Source of the DNA: Armatimonadota bacterium
GTDB lineage: Bacteria > Armatimonadota > UBA5829 > JAUSEB01
Direction of reading: 5' to 3'
Length of the DNA stretch: 64,000 nt
NCBI GenBank assembly: GCA_030649165.1
Contig: JAUSGG010000116.1
Span: 1-64,000, forward strand
Each line of letters opens with the position of its first letter. The first letter of the stretch is position 1. This document shows, piece by piece, positions 34,802 through 42,381 of the stretch. The position numbers were made by a program, and so were the translations under genes. The notes beneath the pieces were generated by a model that worked only from the letters and a program-made list of their open reading frames with translations, made no database searches and was not told the origin of the DNA.

Positions 34802-35803
34802 ATGAAGCACATTCTTACAGTTCTGGCGGTGATTGCGGGTCTTGGTCTTATGGCCGGCTCGATTTGGGCGGAGGACCAGGCTGCGAAGCCGGCGGCGAGC
34901 GCTGCTGACCCCAGCAAGCTTGTTGTTGCGCTTTTGCAGATGGAATCCATCGGAGAGGATCAGGCTGCCAATCTGAAGAAGGCGGACGAGTTTTGTCGCA
35001 ACGCCGCTCACATGGGGGCGGATGTTGCTCTTATGCCGGAGATGTGGAACGTCGGCTACGCGGACTATCCCGGCAAGACCCGCGAATCACGCGATAAGTG
35101 GGCGGCAAAGGCCGTGGCTCGTGACAGCGATTACGTGCGCCATTTCGTCTCGCTGGCGAAGGAGCTGAATATGGCCATCGTGGTTACCTATCTGGAGAAA
35201 TGGCCGGGCGCGCCGAGGAACTCGGCTACCATGATCGACCGGCGCGGCAAGGAGTTGTTTACCTACGCGAAAGTCCACACGTGCGATTTCGTCAAGCGTG
35301 AGGCCGCATGCACGCCCGGCGATGGCTTCAAGGTTGCGGAGTTGGACACGGCAAAGGGGAAGCTCACTGTGGGCGTCATGATTTGCTACGACCGTGAGTT
35401 TCCCGAGAGCGCGCGAATCTTGATGCTCAAGGGAGCGGAGTTAATCCTGACTCCCAACGCCTGCACGCTGGATGACCTGAAGGTCGATCAGTTCAAGATT
35501 CGCGCGTACGAGAATGCGCTTGCAGTGGCTATGACAAATTACGCGGCCCCGCACCCTGGATGCGCGGGGCGCTCAGTCGCATTCGGCGCAAAGGGCCGGT
35601 CCATTGTGGAAGCTCCAGGAAGCGAGGGTATTTACCTGGCCAACGTCGACGTTGCTGAAGTGCGGGACTTCCGGAAACGCACAATATGGGGCGCCGCATT
35701 TCGCAGACCACAGGGTTACAAGGAGCTTACCAAGGATAGGAAGCCGGCAGTATTTGAGCGCAACAACGCTTTCGGGGAGAAGTTCGTGCAGGGCGAGCGG
35801 TAA
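34802..35803 (+). CDS. Exported nitrilase-superfamily hydrolase
   Basis: 333 aa with a signal peptide (MKHILTVLAVIAGLGLMAGS, cleavage near WAE) followed by an Ala-rich linker, then a carbon-nitrogen hydrolase domain. The catalytic triad is intact: E80 in LMPEMWN, K157 in YAKVHT, C195 in MICYDREFPE. These enzymes hydrolyse amides, nitriles or carbamoyl groups. Nearly all are cytoplasmic, so a signal peptide is unusual and points to a periplasmic amide substrate. The start is supported by AGGGG 6 bp upstream. It is monocistronic, flanked by repeats. Confidence 0.85.
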   Translation: MKHILTVLAVIAGLGLMAGSIWAEDQAAKPAASAADPSKLVVALLQMESIGEDQAANLKKADEFCRNAAHMGADVALMPEMWNVGYADYPGKTRESRDKWAAKAVARDSDYVRHFVSLAKELNMAIVVTYLEKWPGAPRNSATMIDRRGKELFTYAKVHTCDFVKREAACTPGDGFKVAELDTAKGKLTVGVMICYDREFPESARILMLKGAELILTPNACTLDDLKVDQFKIRAYENALAVAMTNYAAPHPGCAGRSVAFGAKGRSIVEAPGSEGIYLANVDVAEVRDFRKRTIWGAAFRRPQGYKELTKDRKPAVFERNNAFGEKFVQGER

Positions 35804-35920
35804 TTCTTAGGGTCATAGGGTTCTGAGGGGGCGGGAGGGATTCGGGGCCTCCCGAGCGGTGAGCCGTTTGCCGACCTGCCCGTAGCAGCCAACGGATAAG
35901 CTTAAGATACGGCCTGAACC

Positions 35921-35980
35921 TCCCCCTAACCCCCTCCTAAGAGGAGGGGGAACTCCCTCTCCTTTTAGGAGGGGATTTGG
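35921..35980. repeat. REP-like palindromes
   Basis: CCCCCTAACCCCCTCCT pairs with AGGAGGGGG, followed by a second CTCCCTCTCCTTTTAGGAGGGG hairpin. The same consensus appears at 2910-2948, 34450-34487, 38704-38740, 40703-40775, 40838-40870, 46758-46792, 46890-46927, 50537-50570 and 58836-58869, always between genes. It is a REP-like family, and several copies lie inside the IS66-type MITEs. Confidence 0.7.
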
Positions 35981-36009
35981 CTCGTTGATCGGCCCGTGAC
36001 ATACTATAT

Positions 36010-36035
36010 CGGCCGGGGGCGCGTGCCCCCGGCCG
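36010..36035. terminator. Duplicated gdhA-type hairpin
   Basis: Perfect 11-bp arms (CGGCCGGGGGC / GCCCCCGGCCG) around a 4-nt loop, 29 bp beyond the stop of the gdhA fragment on the minus strand. It matches the hairpin beyond the real gdhA at 37021. There is no clear T-tract. Confidence 0.55.
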
Positions 36036-36063
36036 TGTGTTTAGCTTTGTTAAGGATTTGGGC

Positions 36064-36132
36064 TTAAACCCAGTCCCTCACCTGCATGGCTTCCGCTACT
36101 TGCTGAATCGCCACCATGTATGGGGTGGCGAC
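36064..36132 (-). pseudogene. Remnant of a second gdhA 3' end
   Basis: On the minus strand these 69 bp encode [18 protein letters not shown] and a TAA, against [18 protein letters not shown] at the end of the intact gdhA (37075). The similarity runs on through about 55 bp of 3' DNA, including the hairpin, and stops upstream in the HEPN pseudogene region. It is the tail of a duplicated, otherwise deleted glutamate dehydrogenase gene. Confidence 0.85.
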
Positions 36133-36197
36133 GATTATCCACTTAACGGCCGTCGGACAGGTTGAACCTTTCGGCAAATGGTTCTTGTCGACTCGGC

Positions 36198-36587
36198 CTA
36201 GCCGCTGTGAATCCGCTCCGAGGCCCAGGCGAACACAGCTTCAGCGATGCCAAGAGCCTCTCGGTAGTCGCTTTTCGAGGCGGGCTCCGCTTCACCGGGG
36301 TATCTGAAGGTTGTGGCGTATTCGGTGAGTTGCGCCGCTGCCAAAAGCTCAACTGGGCGAGACATAGATGGCGGCAAGAGGTCGACCAACCTCTCGATGC
36401 TGTGCACTTTGGGAAATGCTATGCGTTCCATTACCAGTACGGCTTACACGCCCCTCTCCACGGCTTGCTGGGCGTGAAAACACAGTTGCTCGTACATGGC
36501 TCTTCTGGGCAAAGGGACTCGCGCCATCTCAATATCTGCCTCGGCGTAGCGCAGCCACACTTCCGCGGAGCCGGCATCATGCGGCAT
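36198..36587 (-). pseudogene. HEPN toxin gene broken by an in-frame stop
   Basis: The frame from the ATG at 36587 reads MPHDAGSAEVWLRYAEADIE...CFHAQQAVERGV and stops at TAA 36444-36446. The same frame then continues AVLVMERIAFPKVHSIERLV to a proper stop at 36198. Intact HEPN domains of the MNT-partner type have HAQQAxEKALKA here, so an AAA lysine codon has become TAA. The full length (129 codons plus stop) and the 11-bp overlap with the nucleotidyltransferase are normal for the HEPN/MNT module. The toxin (a putative RNase) is therefore probably inactive; only a 47-aa stub is made. Confidence 0.85.
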
Positions 36588-36891
36588 ATATCTCCCTGCC
36601 CTCCTCCAGAATCGTTCGGTAGATGAGGCCGATGTTGTCTCGGTGTTTGGCCAAGTCCGTTGGAGTAGCAACCAGTACGTCCACCGCCAGAGGTATGCCG
36701 AAAAGCTGAGTGTGGATGAATTGCGCCGTGTGGCGGCGATGCGTGCCATCAGGCATAACGACCAGGAGATCCACGTCGCTGTCCGGTCCCATTTCCCCCC
36801 TTGCGGCGGAACCGAACAGTATTATTCGCAGCGGGCGAACCGCCTCGACGATCCGGCGCGTCAGTTCCCAGAGTTCCTTCACTTCGGCCAT
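36577..36891 (-). CDS. MNT-family nucleotidyltransferase antitoxin
   Basis: 104 aa with the minimal nucleotidyltransferase signature FGSAARGEMGPDSDVDLLVV: the G-S motif and the D-x-D metal pair, with a third acid likely at VDVLV. In HEPN/MNT modules the MNT protein neutralises the HEPN RNase, in some systems by AMPylating it. Its gene overlaps the HEPN pseudogene by 11 bp. With the toxin broken, this antitoxin may be a leftover; it shows no damage itself. The module lies between two copies of the gdhA 3' end. Confidence 0.85.
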   Translation of the reverse strand: MAEVKELWELTRRIVEAVRPLRIILFGSAARGEMGPDSDVDLLVVMPDGTHRRHTAQFIHTQLFGIPLAVDVLVATPTDLAKHRDNIGLIYRTILEEGREIYAA

Positions 36892-37020
36892 AGCTTATCG
36901 CCTCAAACCACGTGCACTCACAACAGTAGTATAGAGGATTGTGGGTTTTCGTCAAGATAATGGAGGGATCGCTCGCCAGTTCCAGGCAGGGTCGTTGTGT
37001 GCGGCTGGCGGAGATAGTAT

Positions 37021-37046
37021 CGGCCGGGGACTCTCGCCCCCGGCCG
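37021..37046 (-). terminator. gdhA hairpin terminator
   Basis: 9-bp GC arms (CGGCCGGGG / CCCCGGCCG) located 29 bp beyond the gdhA stop on the minus strand. It lacks a strong T-tract, so it may terminate weakly or protect the 3' end. Confidence 0.55.
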
Positions 37047-37074
37047 TGTGTTTAGCTTTGTTAAGGATTTGGGC

Positions 37075-38340
37075 TTAAACCCAGCCCCTCACCTGCATGG
37101 CTTCCGCCACTCGCTGTATGGCTACCATATATGCGGCAGTGCGCATATCGACCTCGTGGCCGCGGGCCATATCGTACACGTCGCGGAAAGCCTTGGTCAT
37201 CTTCCGATCCAGCTTCTCGTGGACCTCGCTCTCCTCCCAATACAAACCGTAGACGTTCTGGACCCACTCGAAGTAGGACACAGTCACGCCGCCGGCGTTG
37301 CAGAGGAAGTCGGGGATCACGAAGATGCCTTTCTTGTAGAGGATATCATCGGCTTCCGGCGTCATCGGGCCGTTCGCCAGCTCTTCTACGATCTTCGCGC
37401 GGATTCTCGAAGCGTTGCTCGATGTGATAACTCCCTCCAGGGCGGACGGCGCAAGCACGTCCACGCTGAGTTCGAGCAGGTCTTCGTTGGAGATGGGCCG
37501 GGTTCCGGGGAAGTTGACGACGGAGCCGGTTCGCAGCTTGTAGTCAACCAGAGCCACTGGATCGAGGCCGTCTTCCGAATAGACTCCGCCTCTCGTGTCG
37601 CTCACCGCAATAATCCGCATGTTGTAGAGCTGCTTGTTCAGCAGGGCCGCGAACTGGCCGGCATTGCCGAACCCCTGAATCGCGCAGGTTGCGCCGTTCA
37701 TGTCGATGCCGAGGTTTTTCGCGGCCTCGCGCACGGTGTAGGCGCCGCCGCGAGCGGTAGCGTCACCGCGGCCTTCGGATCCTCCCACGCTCAGCGGCTT
37801 CCCGGTGATGACGCCGGGGCTGTAGAAACCCGCGAGCTTGCTGAACTCGTCCATCATCCAGCCCATGATCTGAGGCGTGGTGTAGACGTCCGGAGCAGGG
37901 ATGTCCTTCCCGGGGCCGATGATGCGGCCGATCGCGTCGATGTACGCGCGGCTGAGTCGCTCAAGCTCCATTGTGGACATCGTCTTGGGGTTGCAGATAA
38001 CCCCTCCCTTTCCACCGCCCAAGGGACTGTCAACCACCGCGCACTTCCAGGTCATCCACGCGGCAAGCGCGCGGACTGTGTCGATGGTCTCCTCGGGGTG
38101 GAATCGGATGCCGCCCTTGTTGGGTCCTCGGGCATCGTTGTACTGGACGCGGAAACCTTTGAATACCTTTATCGTTCCGTCGTCCATTTTCACCGGCAAG
38201 GAAACGTGGAGTTCCCTCATCGGTTCGCGGAGTACAGCGTGTACCCCTGCGTCCAGGCCAAGCTTCTTTGCGGCCTTGTCGAGTTGCGTCTGCGCAATCT
38301 CGAATGGGTTCTGCTTCACCGCAGCAACCATTCCTGCCAT
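37075..38340 (-). CDS. gdhA: Glutamate dehydrogenase (Glu/Leu/Phe/Val family)
   Basis: 421 aa, full length for hexameric NAD(P)-glutamate dehydrogenases. The substrate domain shows [20 protein letters not shown] and [16 protein letters not shown] (catalytic and glutamate-binding lysines); the dinucleotide domain has [14 protein letters not shown]. The enzyme interconverts glutamate with 2-oxoglutarate plus ammonium in the cytoplasm. The ATG at 38340 has AGGAGG 8 bp upstream. It is transcribed alone from a strong promoter through a leader with an intrinsic terminator (see that feature), so expression is probably attenuated. A fragment of a second gdhA tail lies 1 kb downstream. Confidence 0.92.
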   Translation of the reverse strand: MAGMVAAVKQNPFEIAQTQLDKAAKKLGLDAGVHAVLREPMRELHVSLPVKMDDGTIKVFKGFRVQYNDARGPNKGGIRFHPEETIDTVRALAAWMTWKCAVVDSPLGGGKGGVICNPKTMSTMELERLSRAYIDAIGRIIGPGKDIPAPDVYTTPQIMGWMMDEFSKLAGFYSPGVITGKPLSVGGSEGRGDATARGGAYTVREAAKNLGIDMNGATCAIQGFGNAGQFAALLNKQLYNMRIIAVSDTRGGVYSEDGLDPVALVDYKLRTGSVVNFPGTRPISNEDLLELSVDVLAPSALEGVITSSNASRIRAKIVEELANGPMTPEADDILYKKGIFVIPDFLCNAGGVTVSYFEWVQNVYGLYWEESEVHEKLDRKMTKAFRDVYDMARGHEVDMRTAAYMVAIQRVAEAMQVRGWV

Positions 38341-38507
38341 AGGTCATTCCTCCTATCGAATTGTATTTGCGGGCAACCCATCGACAGCCACTGTGCTGCA
38401 AAACAAAAAAGCCCCTGGGGATATAATGATTTATCCCAAGAGGCCTCTACGCCGGTTGTGCTTCCGCGCACAATTGCCCGAAATGCGGCAACTACATCGT
38501 TGCAGAC
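38341..38507 (-). ncRNA. gdhA leader RNA with stem-loops and intrinsic terminator
   Basis: About 167 nt of untranslated leader. From the 5' end it has two adjacent perfect hairpins: TTGCC...GGCAA (38474-38491) and TTGTGC-GCGGAA-GCACAA (38456-38473). Then comes a 13-bp terminator stem with one mismatch (38411-38443) followed by a U-run (38403-38410), and about 60 nt to the ribosome-binding site. This is the layout of a riboswitch or attenuator that controls gdhA by premature termination. I do not recognise it as a known class; no T-box or glutamine-riboswitch consensus is evident. Confidence 0.65.
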
Positions 38508-38513
38508 AGTCTA

Positions 38514-38542
38514 TTTATACAGGCCAGGATCGGGTGTGTCAA
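38514..38542 (-). promoter_or_regulatory. Consensus sigma70-type promoter of gdhA
   Basis: On the minus strand TTGACA (38537-38542), a 17-bp spacer and TATAAA (38514-38519). This is the best promoter in the window and places the transcript start near 38507, at the head of the leader RNA. Confidence 0.8.
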
Positions 38543-38767
38543 GGGGTTTCTTGGGGGGAGTCGGAGGAGTCGGAGGGAGGGGGGAGAGTCGAGCTAGTCG
38601 AGGGAGGAGACCTCGCGGTCGCAGGGGGTGCGGGGTCAGGAGACCTGCGCACAGCGGGGAGACCCGCGCACAGCGGGGACGGATGGGACTGGATAGACGC
38701 AACCCCTCCCTAACCCTCCCCTAAATGGGGAGGGGATTACCCTCGTCGTCAACAGGCAACCACTCGG
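38543..38767. repeat. GAGTCG-rich spacer plus REP-like palindrome
   Basis: Contains GGAGTCGGAGGAGTCGGAGG-type text at 38556-38600 and a CCCTCCCTAACCCTCCCC palindrome at 38704-38740. Similar GAGTCG runs occur near 31430, 31965, 39795-39830 and 52510-52535. No coding content. Confidence 0.6.
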
Positions 38768-39742
38768 TCAATCGTCCGGTTCGCCGTCGTCGGAGATATC
38801 GTCCGTGCGGCCTTCGAAGAGTGGAGCGATGTAGAGGGATATGAGCTGGGATTTGGCGTCGGAGACGTTCAGTGGCTGGCAGCCGACCTGGCGCAGCGCG
38901 CGGTTGCCCGCGGGATCGTCTTCGCCGTACGAGCAGATCAGGAGTTCCCTGCCCCGTTCGCGGGCGAAAAGGCACTCTTTCTCCATAACGCCGCCTGAGC
39001 GGACCTCGCACGCGATGACGACGTCCGCGAGTCCGAAGACCATACGGTCGCGCAGGCGGCTGTTCGCGCCGATCCAATGGTCTCCAAGCCTGAACTGCGA
39101 GACTACCAGATCGCGCTCCGGGTCGAATTGTGGGTCCCAAATCCTGGCCATGGTGACCGGCTGCCAGTCCAACAACCCGTGGAACGCGCTGATTATCCCG
39201 CGGTCCAGTACGATAACAATCGGCGCGCCGCGCTTCTTGGCGGTCAGGACCATAAGCTGGTACGGTTGGTTATTGTGACCGGTGACGAGGGTGAGTCCCT
39301 CATCGATCAGCAAATTGGCGATGTCCCTGGCCGCCGCGGAACCGCGCTCCGTTATCGTCGCCGAGTTGATGATGGCGAAGCGGCGTTCCTGCAACAGGTT
39401 CAGATTGCCGTAAGCGTATATCACCGGCGGCAGATGGAACTGATACGCTTTGAGCGAAGCCGGGTAAAGGTTGTCGCGGACCGTTATGACGTGAATGCCA
39501 AGCCCCGCGACCTTTTCGGCGAGTTCGCGTGTTTCCTCGCGCAATGCGGGAGCGTTTTCACAGATGAACTCAGCGGCGGATTGAGAAACGCCGTAGCATT
39601 TTCTGAGATCTTCGACGGCGCACGCAAGCACGTCCGGCCCGGAATCCGTGCGGGTGAGTGTCTTATAGACTCCGCGCGGACCGAGGCCGGGAACGCGGCT
39701 CAGGAGCAGGGCAAGCTCCGCAACGGTCATATCCGTCGACAT
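38768..39742 (-). CDS. Divergent DprA/Smf-like protein
   Basis: 324 aa from the ATG at 39742 (GGAGG 6 bp upstream; the frame opens at 39781). The N-terminal ~75 residues resemble the DprA SAM/HhH-like domain (LALLLSRVPGLGPRGVYKTL). The Rossmann core follows, with YPASLKAYQFHLPPVIYAYG before it, as in DprA, and NSRLRDRMVFGLADVVIACE matching the R-N-R-x-I-x-x-L region. The usual G-S-R and G-x-A-x-G-I-D signatures are replaced by INSAT and TGHNNQPYQ. DprA loads RecA on single-stranded DNA during transformation; this protein may have lost or changed that role. There is no winged helix at the C terminus. Confidence 0.65.
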   Translation of the reverse strand: MSTDMTVAELALLLSRVPGLGPRGVYKTLTRTDSGPDVLACAVEDLRKCYGVSQSAAEFICENAPALREETRELAEKVAGLGIHVITVRDNLYPASLKAYQFHLPPVIYAYGNLNLLQERRFAIINSATITERGSAAARDIANLLIDEGLTLVTGHNNQPYQLMVLTAKKRGAPIVIVLDRGIISAFHGLLDWQPVTMARIWDPQFDPERDLVVSQFRLGDHWIGANSRLRDRMVFGLADVVIACEVRSGGVMEKECLFARERGRELLICSYGEDDPAGNRALRQVGCQPLNVSDAKSQLISLYIAPLFEGRTDDISDDGEPDD

Positions 39743-39883
39743 GTTGCGCCTCCGAGGTATGAGGTTCGGCGTTGGGCGCAAGGGTTCCTTCTGGGAGGAG
39801 TCGGACGAGTCGGAGGAGTCGAGGGAGTCCGAGGATGGGGAACGGACGGGGTGGGTGGAATCGTCGGTCGGAGGGGGACGTCG

Positions 39884-40312
39884 TTACTCGCAGCGGATTG
39901 CGATGGTGGGCCAGGCGTGGGCCGCGACGATGACCCAGATGCCCATCATCAGCCCGAACAGAATCGAAACCAACGCCAGCGGCTGCGAGCTTATCCGCGC
40001 GGCGGACGTTTCCGGGAACAGGGGCAGGACCAGGAAGCGGGTGAAAAGCCAGATGGCCAGGCCATAGACGAGGCCAACACCTATCGCCGGACCTACTGCT
40101 ATCTTGCCGCACACACCCGACGTGAAAAGCCCTCCGAGAACGCCGCACAGGCAAAGGACCACGGCAGTCCCGAGCGGCGCAAGGACAAGCGACGCGACCG
40201 CGGTCACGAGTCGCAACGCAGCGCCTCCGGTGGCAGCCGACGCCACCGCAATACATATCAGCAGTGCCAATCCGGACACCGCGCCCCCAAGCATTCCCAA
40301 AAAGAATCGCAT
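39884..40312 (-). CDS. Small polytopic membrane protein
   Basis: 142 aa from the ATG at 40312 (GAGGTGG upstream at rather long spacing; the frame opens at 40360). It is almost wholly hydrophobic, with four membrane helices: residues about 5-30, 35-65, 75-100 and 115-140. No family motif is recognised. It lies upstream of the DprA-like gene on the same strand, 141 bp away, and diverges from the DUF1540 gene. Function unknown. Confidence 0.6.
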   Translation of the reverse strand: MRFFLGMLGGAVSGLALLICIAVASAATGGAALRLVTAVASLVLAPLGTAVVLCLCGVLGGLFTSGVCGKIAVGPAIGVGLVYGLAIWLFTRFLVLPLFPETSAARISSQPLALVSILFGLMMGIWVIVAAHAWPTIAIRCE

Positions 40313-40462
40313 AGGTTGATGTTTCCACCTCAAAATCGAGGACTCCACTATTGTACCCATTTCCTGTTAGCCTCACTCCAGTCTCCGTTTAGTGGGCGGT
40401 CCAGCAGGGTACGAAGATTTTTGTCGGAGATAACTACGGCTACGGATGAGGAGGTGAAGGGT

Positions 40463-40669
40463 ATGGAGTACAGCGGCCAGCCGATGAGCCAGGCCGGCGA
40501 TATGGGACGCGTGGTAATGTGTTCAGCAAAAGACTGCGCCTACAACCAGGCGGCGAAATGCGTAGCGGAATCGGTGCACGTCAACAGACACCAGGACCAC
40601 GCGGATTGCAATACTTACACTAACAATCGTCACCCGGCGCAGATGACCGAGGAGAAGGAAGGTATGTAG
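40463..40669 (+). CDS. DUF1540 domain protein
   Basis: 68 aa; ATG with GGAGG 8 bp upstream. The pattern C-SAKD-C-AYNQAAK-C...AD-C-NTY matches DUF1540, a short four-cysteine domain likely to bind a metal. Such proteins are small, cytoplasmic and of unknown function. Divergent from the membrane protein gene at 40312. A perfect motif match makes the gene solid despite its size. Confidence 0.85.
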   Translation: MEYSGQPMSQAGDMGRVVMCSAKDCAYNQAAKCVAESVHVNRHQDHADCNTYTNNRHPAQMTEEKEGM

Positions 40670-40687
40670 AGCGCTGAGGACTGAGTT

Positions 40688-40921
40688 CTGAGCGCTGAGT
40701 AACCTCCCCCTAACCCCCTCCTGGAAGGAGGGGGGATTTGCGCTCCCTCTCCTTTTAGGAGAGGGCTGGGGTGATGTCCGCAACCGCCAAACGTATTGAT
40801 AAATGCCCGCTTGTTGCAGTGCTGAGCGCTGAGTAACCTCCCCCTAACCCCCTCCTATGAGGAGGGGGAATTTGCCTGGTTTCGCCGACAACCGTATTGA
40901 TAAATGCCCGCTTGTTGCAGT
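40688..40921. repeat. Tandem duplication upstream of propeller gene
   Basis: Two direct copies (about 40688-40820 and 40822-40921) that begin CTGAGCGCTGAGTAACC and end CGTATTGATAAATGCCCGCT then TGTTGCAGT. Copy 1 carries two REP-like hairpins, copy 2 one. The second copy ends 16 bp before the start codon of the next gene, so the duplication doubled part of its upstream region. Confidence 0.75.
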
Positions 40922-40936
40922 AGAATCTTCGTTGTT

Positions 40937-42316
40937 ATGAGAATACCTGTCGGCATCCCCCAGTTCTTTTTCGATGATACTCTTATAGCTGACCAGCGCC
41001 GGCTGGTGCGACGATGGCTTCCGGCGAGCGTTTTCGCGAACCCGGTGGTCGAACCCGACCGCCCGTGGGAGGGTCGGATAGTCGCCATGCTGGGGGCGGT
41101 ACTCCCGGAGTCCGACGGCGGTTTCCGGATGTACTACGCCGGCTTCACCCCGGGCGCGCTGCCGTTCACCAGAAGCCTGGTGTGCTTCAGCGAGGACGGA
41201 TTCCATTGGCGAAAACCGGAGTTGGGAATCCTGGATTGGAACGGCGACTTCGCAAACAACCTCGTCCTGTCCCCGGAGTGGCACACCGATAGTCCCTGCG
41301 TCATACACGACACGGATGACGAGCAGTTCCCGTACAAACTGATCGCCTTCCAGTGCGACGATCCAAGCCGCTTCTACAAGAGCCCGAACTGCGGAATGTA
41401 CGGTTGGAAGAGCTCCGACGGCCTGCGCTGGACAAAGTTTCCGGGCCAGCTTCTGCGGGCCGGCGACCGGTCCGGGATGATGACCACGAAACCAAACGGC
41501 AAGTTTTCCCTGTACACTCGCCGTTACGACATGTTCGAGCGAATCGGAGTGCGGGCCATCTTTCGCAGCGAGAGCGACGATTTCGTGACGTGGACAGACC
41601 CTGAGCTCGCGCTGGCTCCCGATCTGAACGACGAGCCGGACGTCGAGTTCTACGGCATGAGCGTGTTCGAGCGAAATGGATGGTATCTCGGCCTTCTGGA
41701 ATACTGGAAACGGCAAATCGACATAGCCGAAATCCACCTGGCGTTCAGCAGAGACGGCAAAACGTGGATGCGGCCATACCCGCGAGCGCCTTTCATTGCC
41801 AACGCGTGCTATTGGAACAAAGCCAGTATGAACTGCGCCAACAACGGGCCGATCTTGATCAATGAACAGATGGTCTTTTACTTCGGCGGCAGGCCGATAG
41901 CGCACAACTACGACTCCGCGCACCAGTACGGCGCGATAGGGTACGCGTCGCTGCCGATCGACCGCTTTTGCGCAATAGAGGGCGCGGGCGACGGACAGTT
42001 GACGACAGCGCCTCTCGAATGGCCGGACGCTGAGCTGATCCTCAATGCCGATACGCGCGAATCCTTTGCGTCTCACCCATTGGCTATCGACGGCGAGATC
42101 ACTGTCGAAGTCCTTGGCGCGGGGGGCGATCCCCTACCCGGCTGGAACGGCGACCAACGGGCGATCTTCAGTGGGAACACCCACTGCCGCTGCCGGATAT
42201 TCGACGGAACCGTGCGGTGGCCTTCCGGCCAGGGGCTTCGCGAGATGCGAGGTAGGACGATACGATTGCGATTCCACCTGAGGCACGCGCGGCTGTTTAC
42301 CATCGAAGCGCGCTGA
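40937..42316 (+). CDS. Five-bladed beta-propeller glycosidase-like protein 2
   Basis: 459 aa from the ATG at 40937, which aligns with the start of its homologue at 23144; no clear ribosome-binding site. The N terminus FFFDDTLIA...FANPVVEPDRPWE and blades VCFSEDGFHWRKPEL, GWKSSDGLRWTKFPG, FRSESDDFVTW and LAFSRDGKTWMRPYP are the propeller repeats. The last ~100 residues form a beta-sandwich ending RLRFHLRHARLFTIEA, as in the homologue. No signal peptide. It precedes the large GH42-like gene by 65 bp on the same strand, so they are likely co-transcribed and act on the same sugar. Confidence 0.7.
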   Translation: MRIPVGIPQFFFDDTLIADQRRLVRRWLPASVFANPVVEPDRPWEGRIVAMLGAVLPESDGGFRMYYAGFTPGALPFTRSLVCFSEDGFHWRKPELGILDWNGDFANNLVLSPEWHTDSPCVIHDTDDEQFPYKLIAFQCDDPSRFYKSPNCGMYGWKSSDGLRWTKFPGQLLRAGDRSGMMTTKPNGKFSLYTRRYDMFERIGVRAIFRSESDDFVTWTDPELALAPDLNDEPDVEFYGMSVFERNGWYLGLLEYWKRQIDIAEIHLAFSRDGKTWMRPYPRAPFIANACYWNKASMNCANNGPILINEQMVFYFGGRPIAHNYDSAHQYGAIGYASLPIDRFCAIEGAGDGQLTTAPLEWPDAELILNADTRESFASHPLAIDGEITVEVLGAGGDPLPGWNGDQRAIFSGNTHCRCRIFDGTVRWPSGQGLREMRGRTIRLRFHLRHARLFTIEAR

Positions 42317-42381
42317 GGCAAGGAAATCGGCAAATCCGCGGCGAAGAATCAGTCAGACAACTCCCCCGGAGGTTACGTCGT

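Noticed and set aside
38551-38610. GAGTCG repeats as a possible CRISPR array
   Set aside because: Units are 6-8 bp, irregular and without spacers; no cas genes are near.
37048-38724. 558-codon open frame opposite gdhA
   Set aside because: gdhA on the other strand is certain by motif; the antisense frame is Arg/His-rich and without homology.
39077-40462. Long upstream extension of the DUF1540 frame
   Set aside because: It runs antisense through the DprA-like and membrane-protein genes; the ribosome-binding site and domain support the short 68-aa start at 40463.
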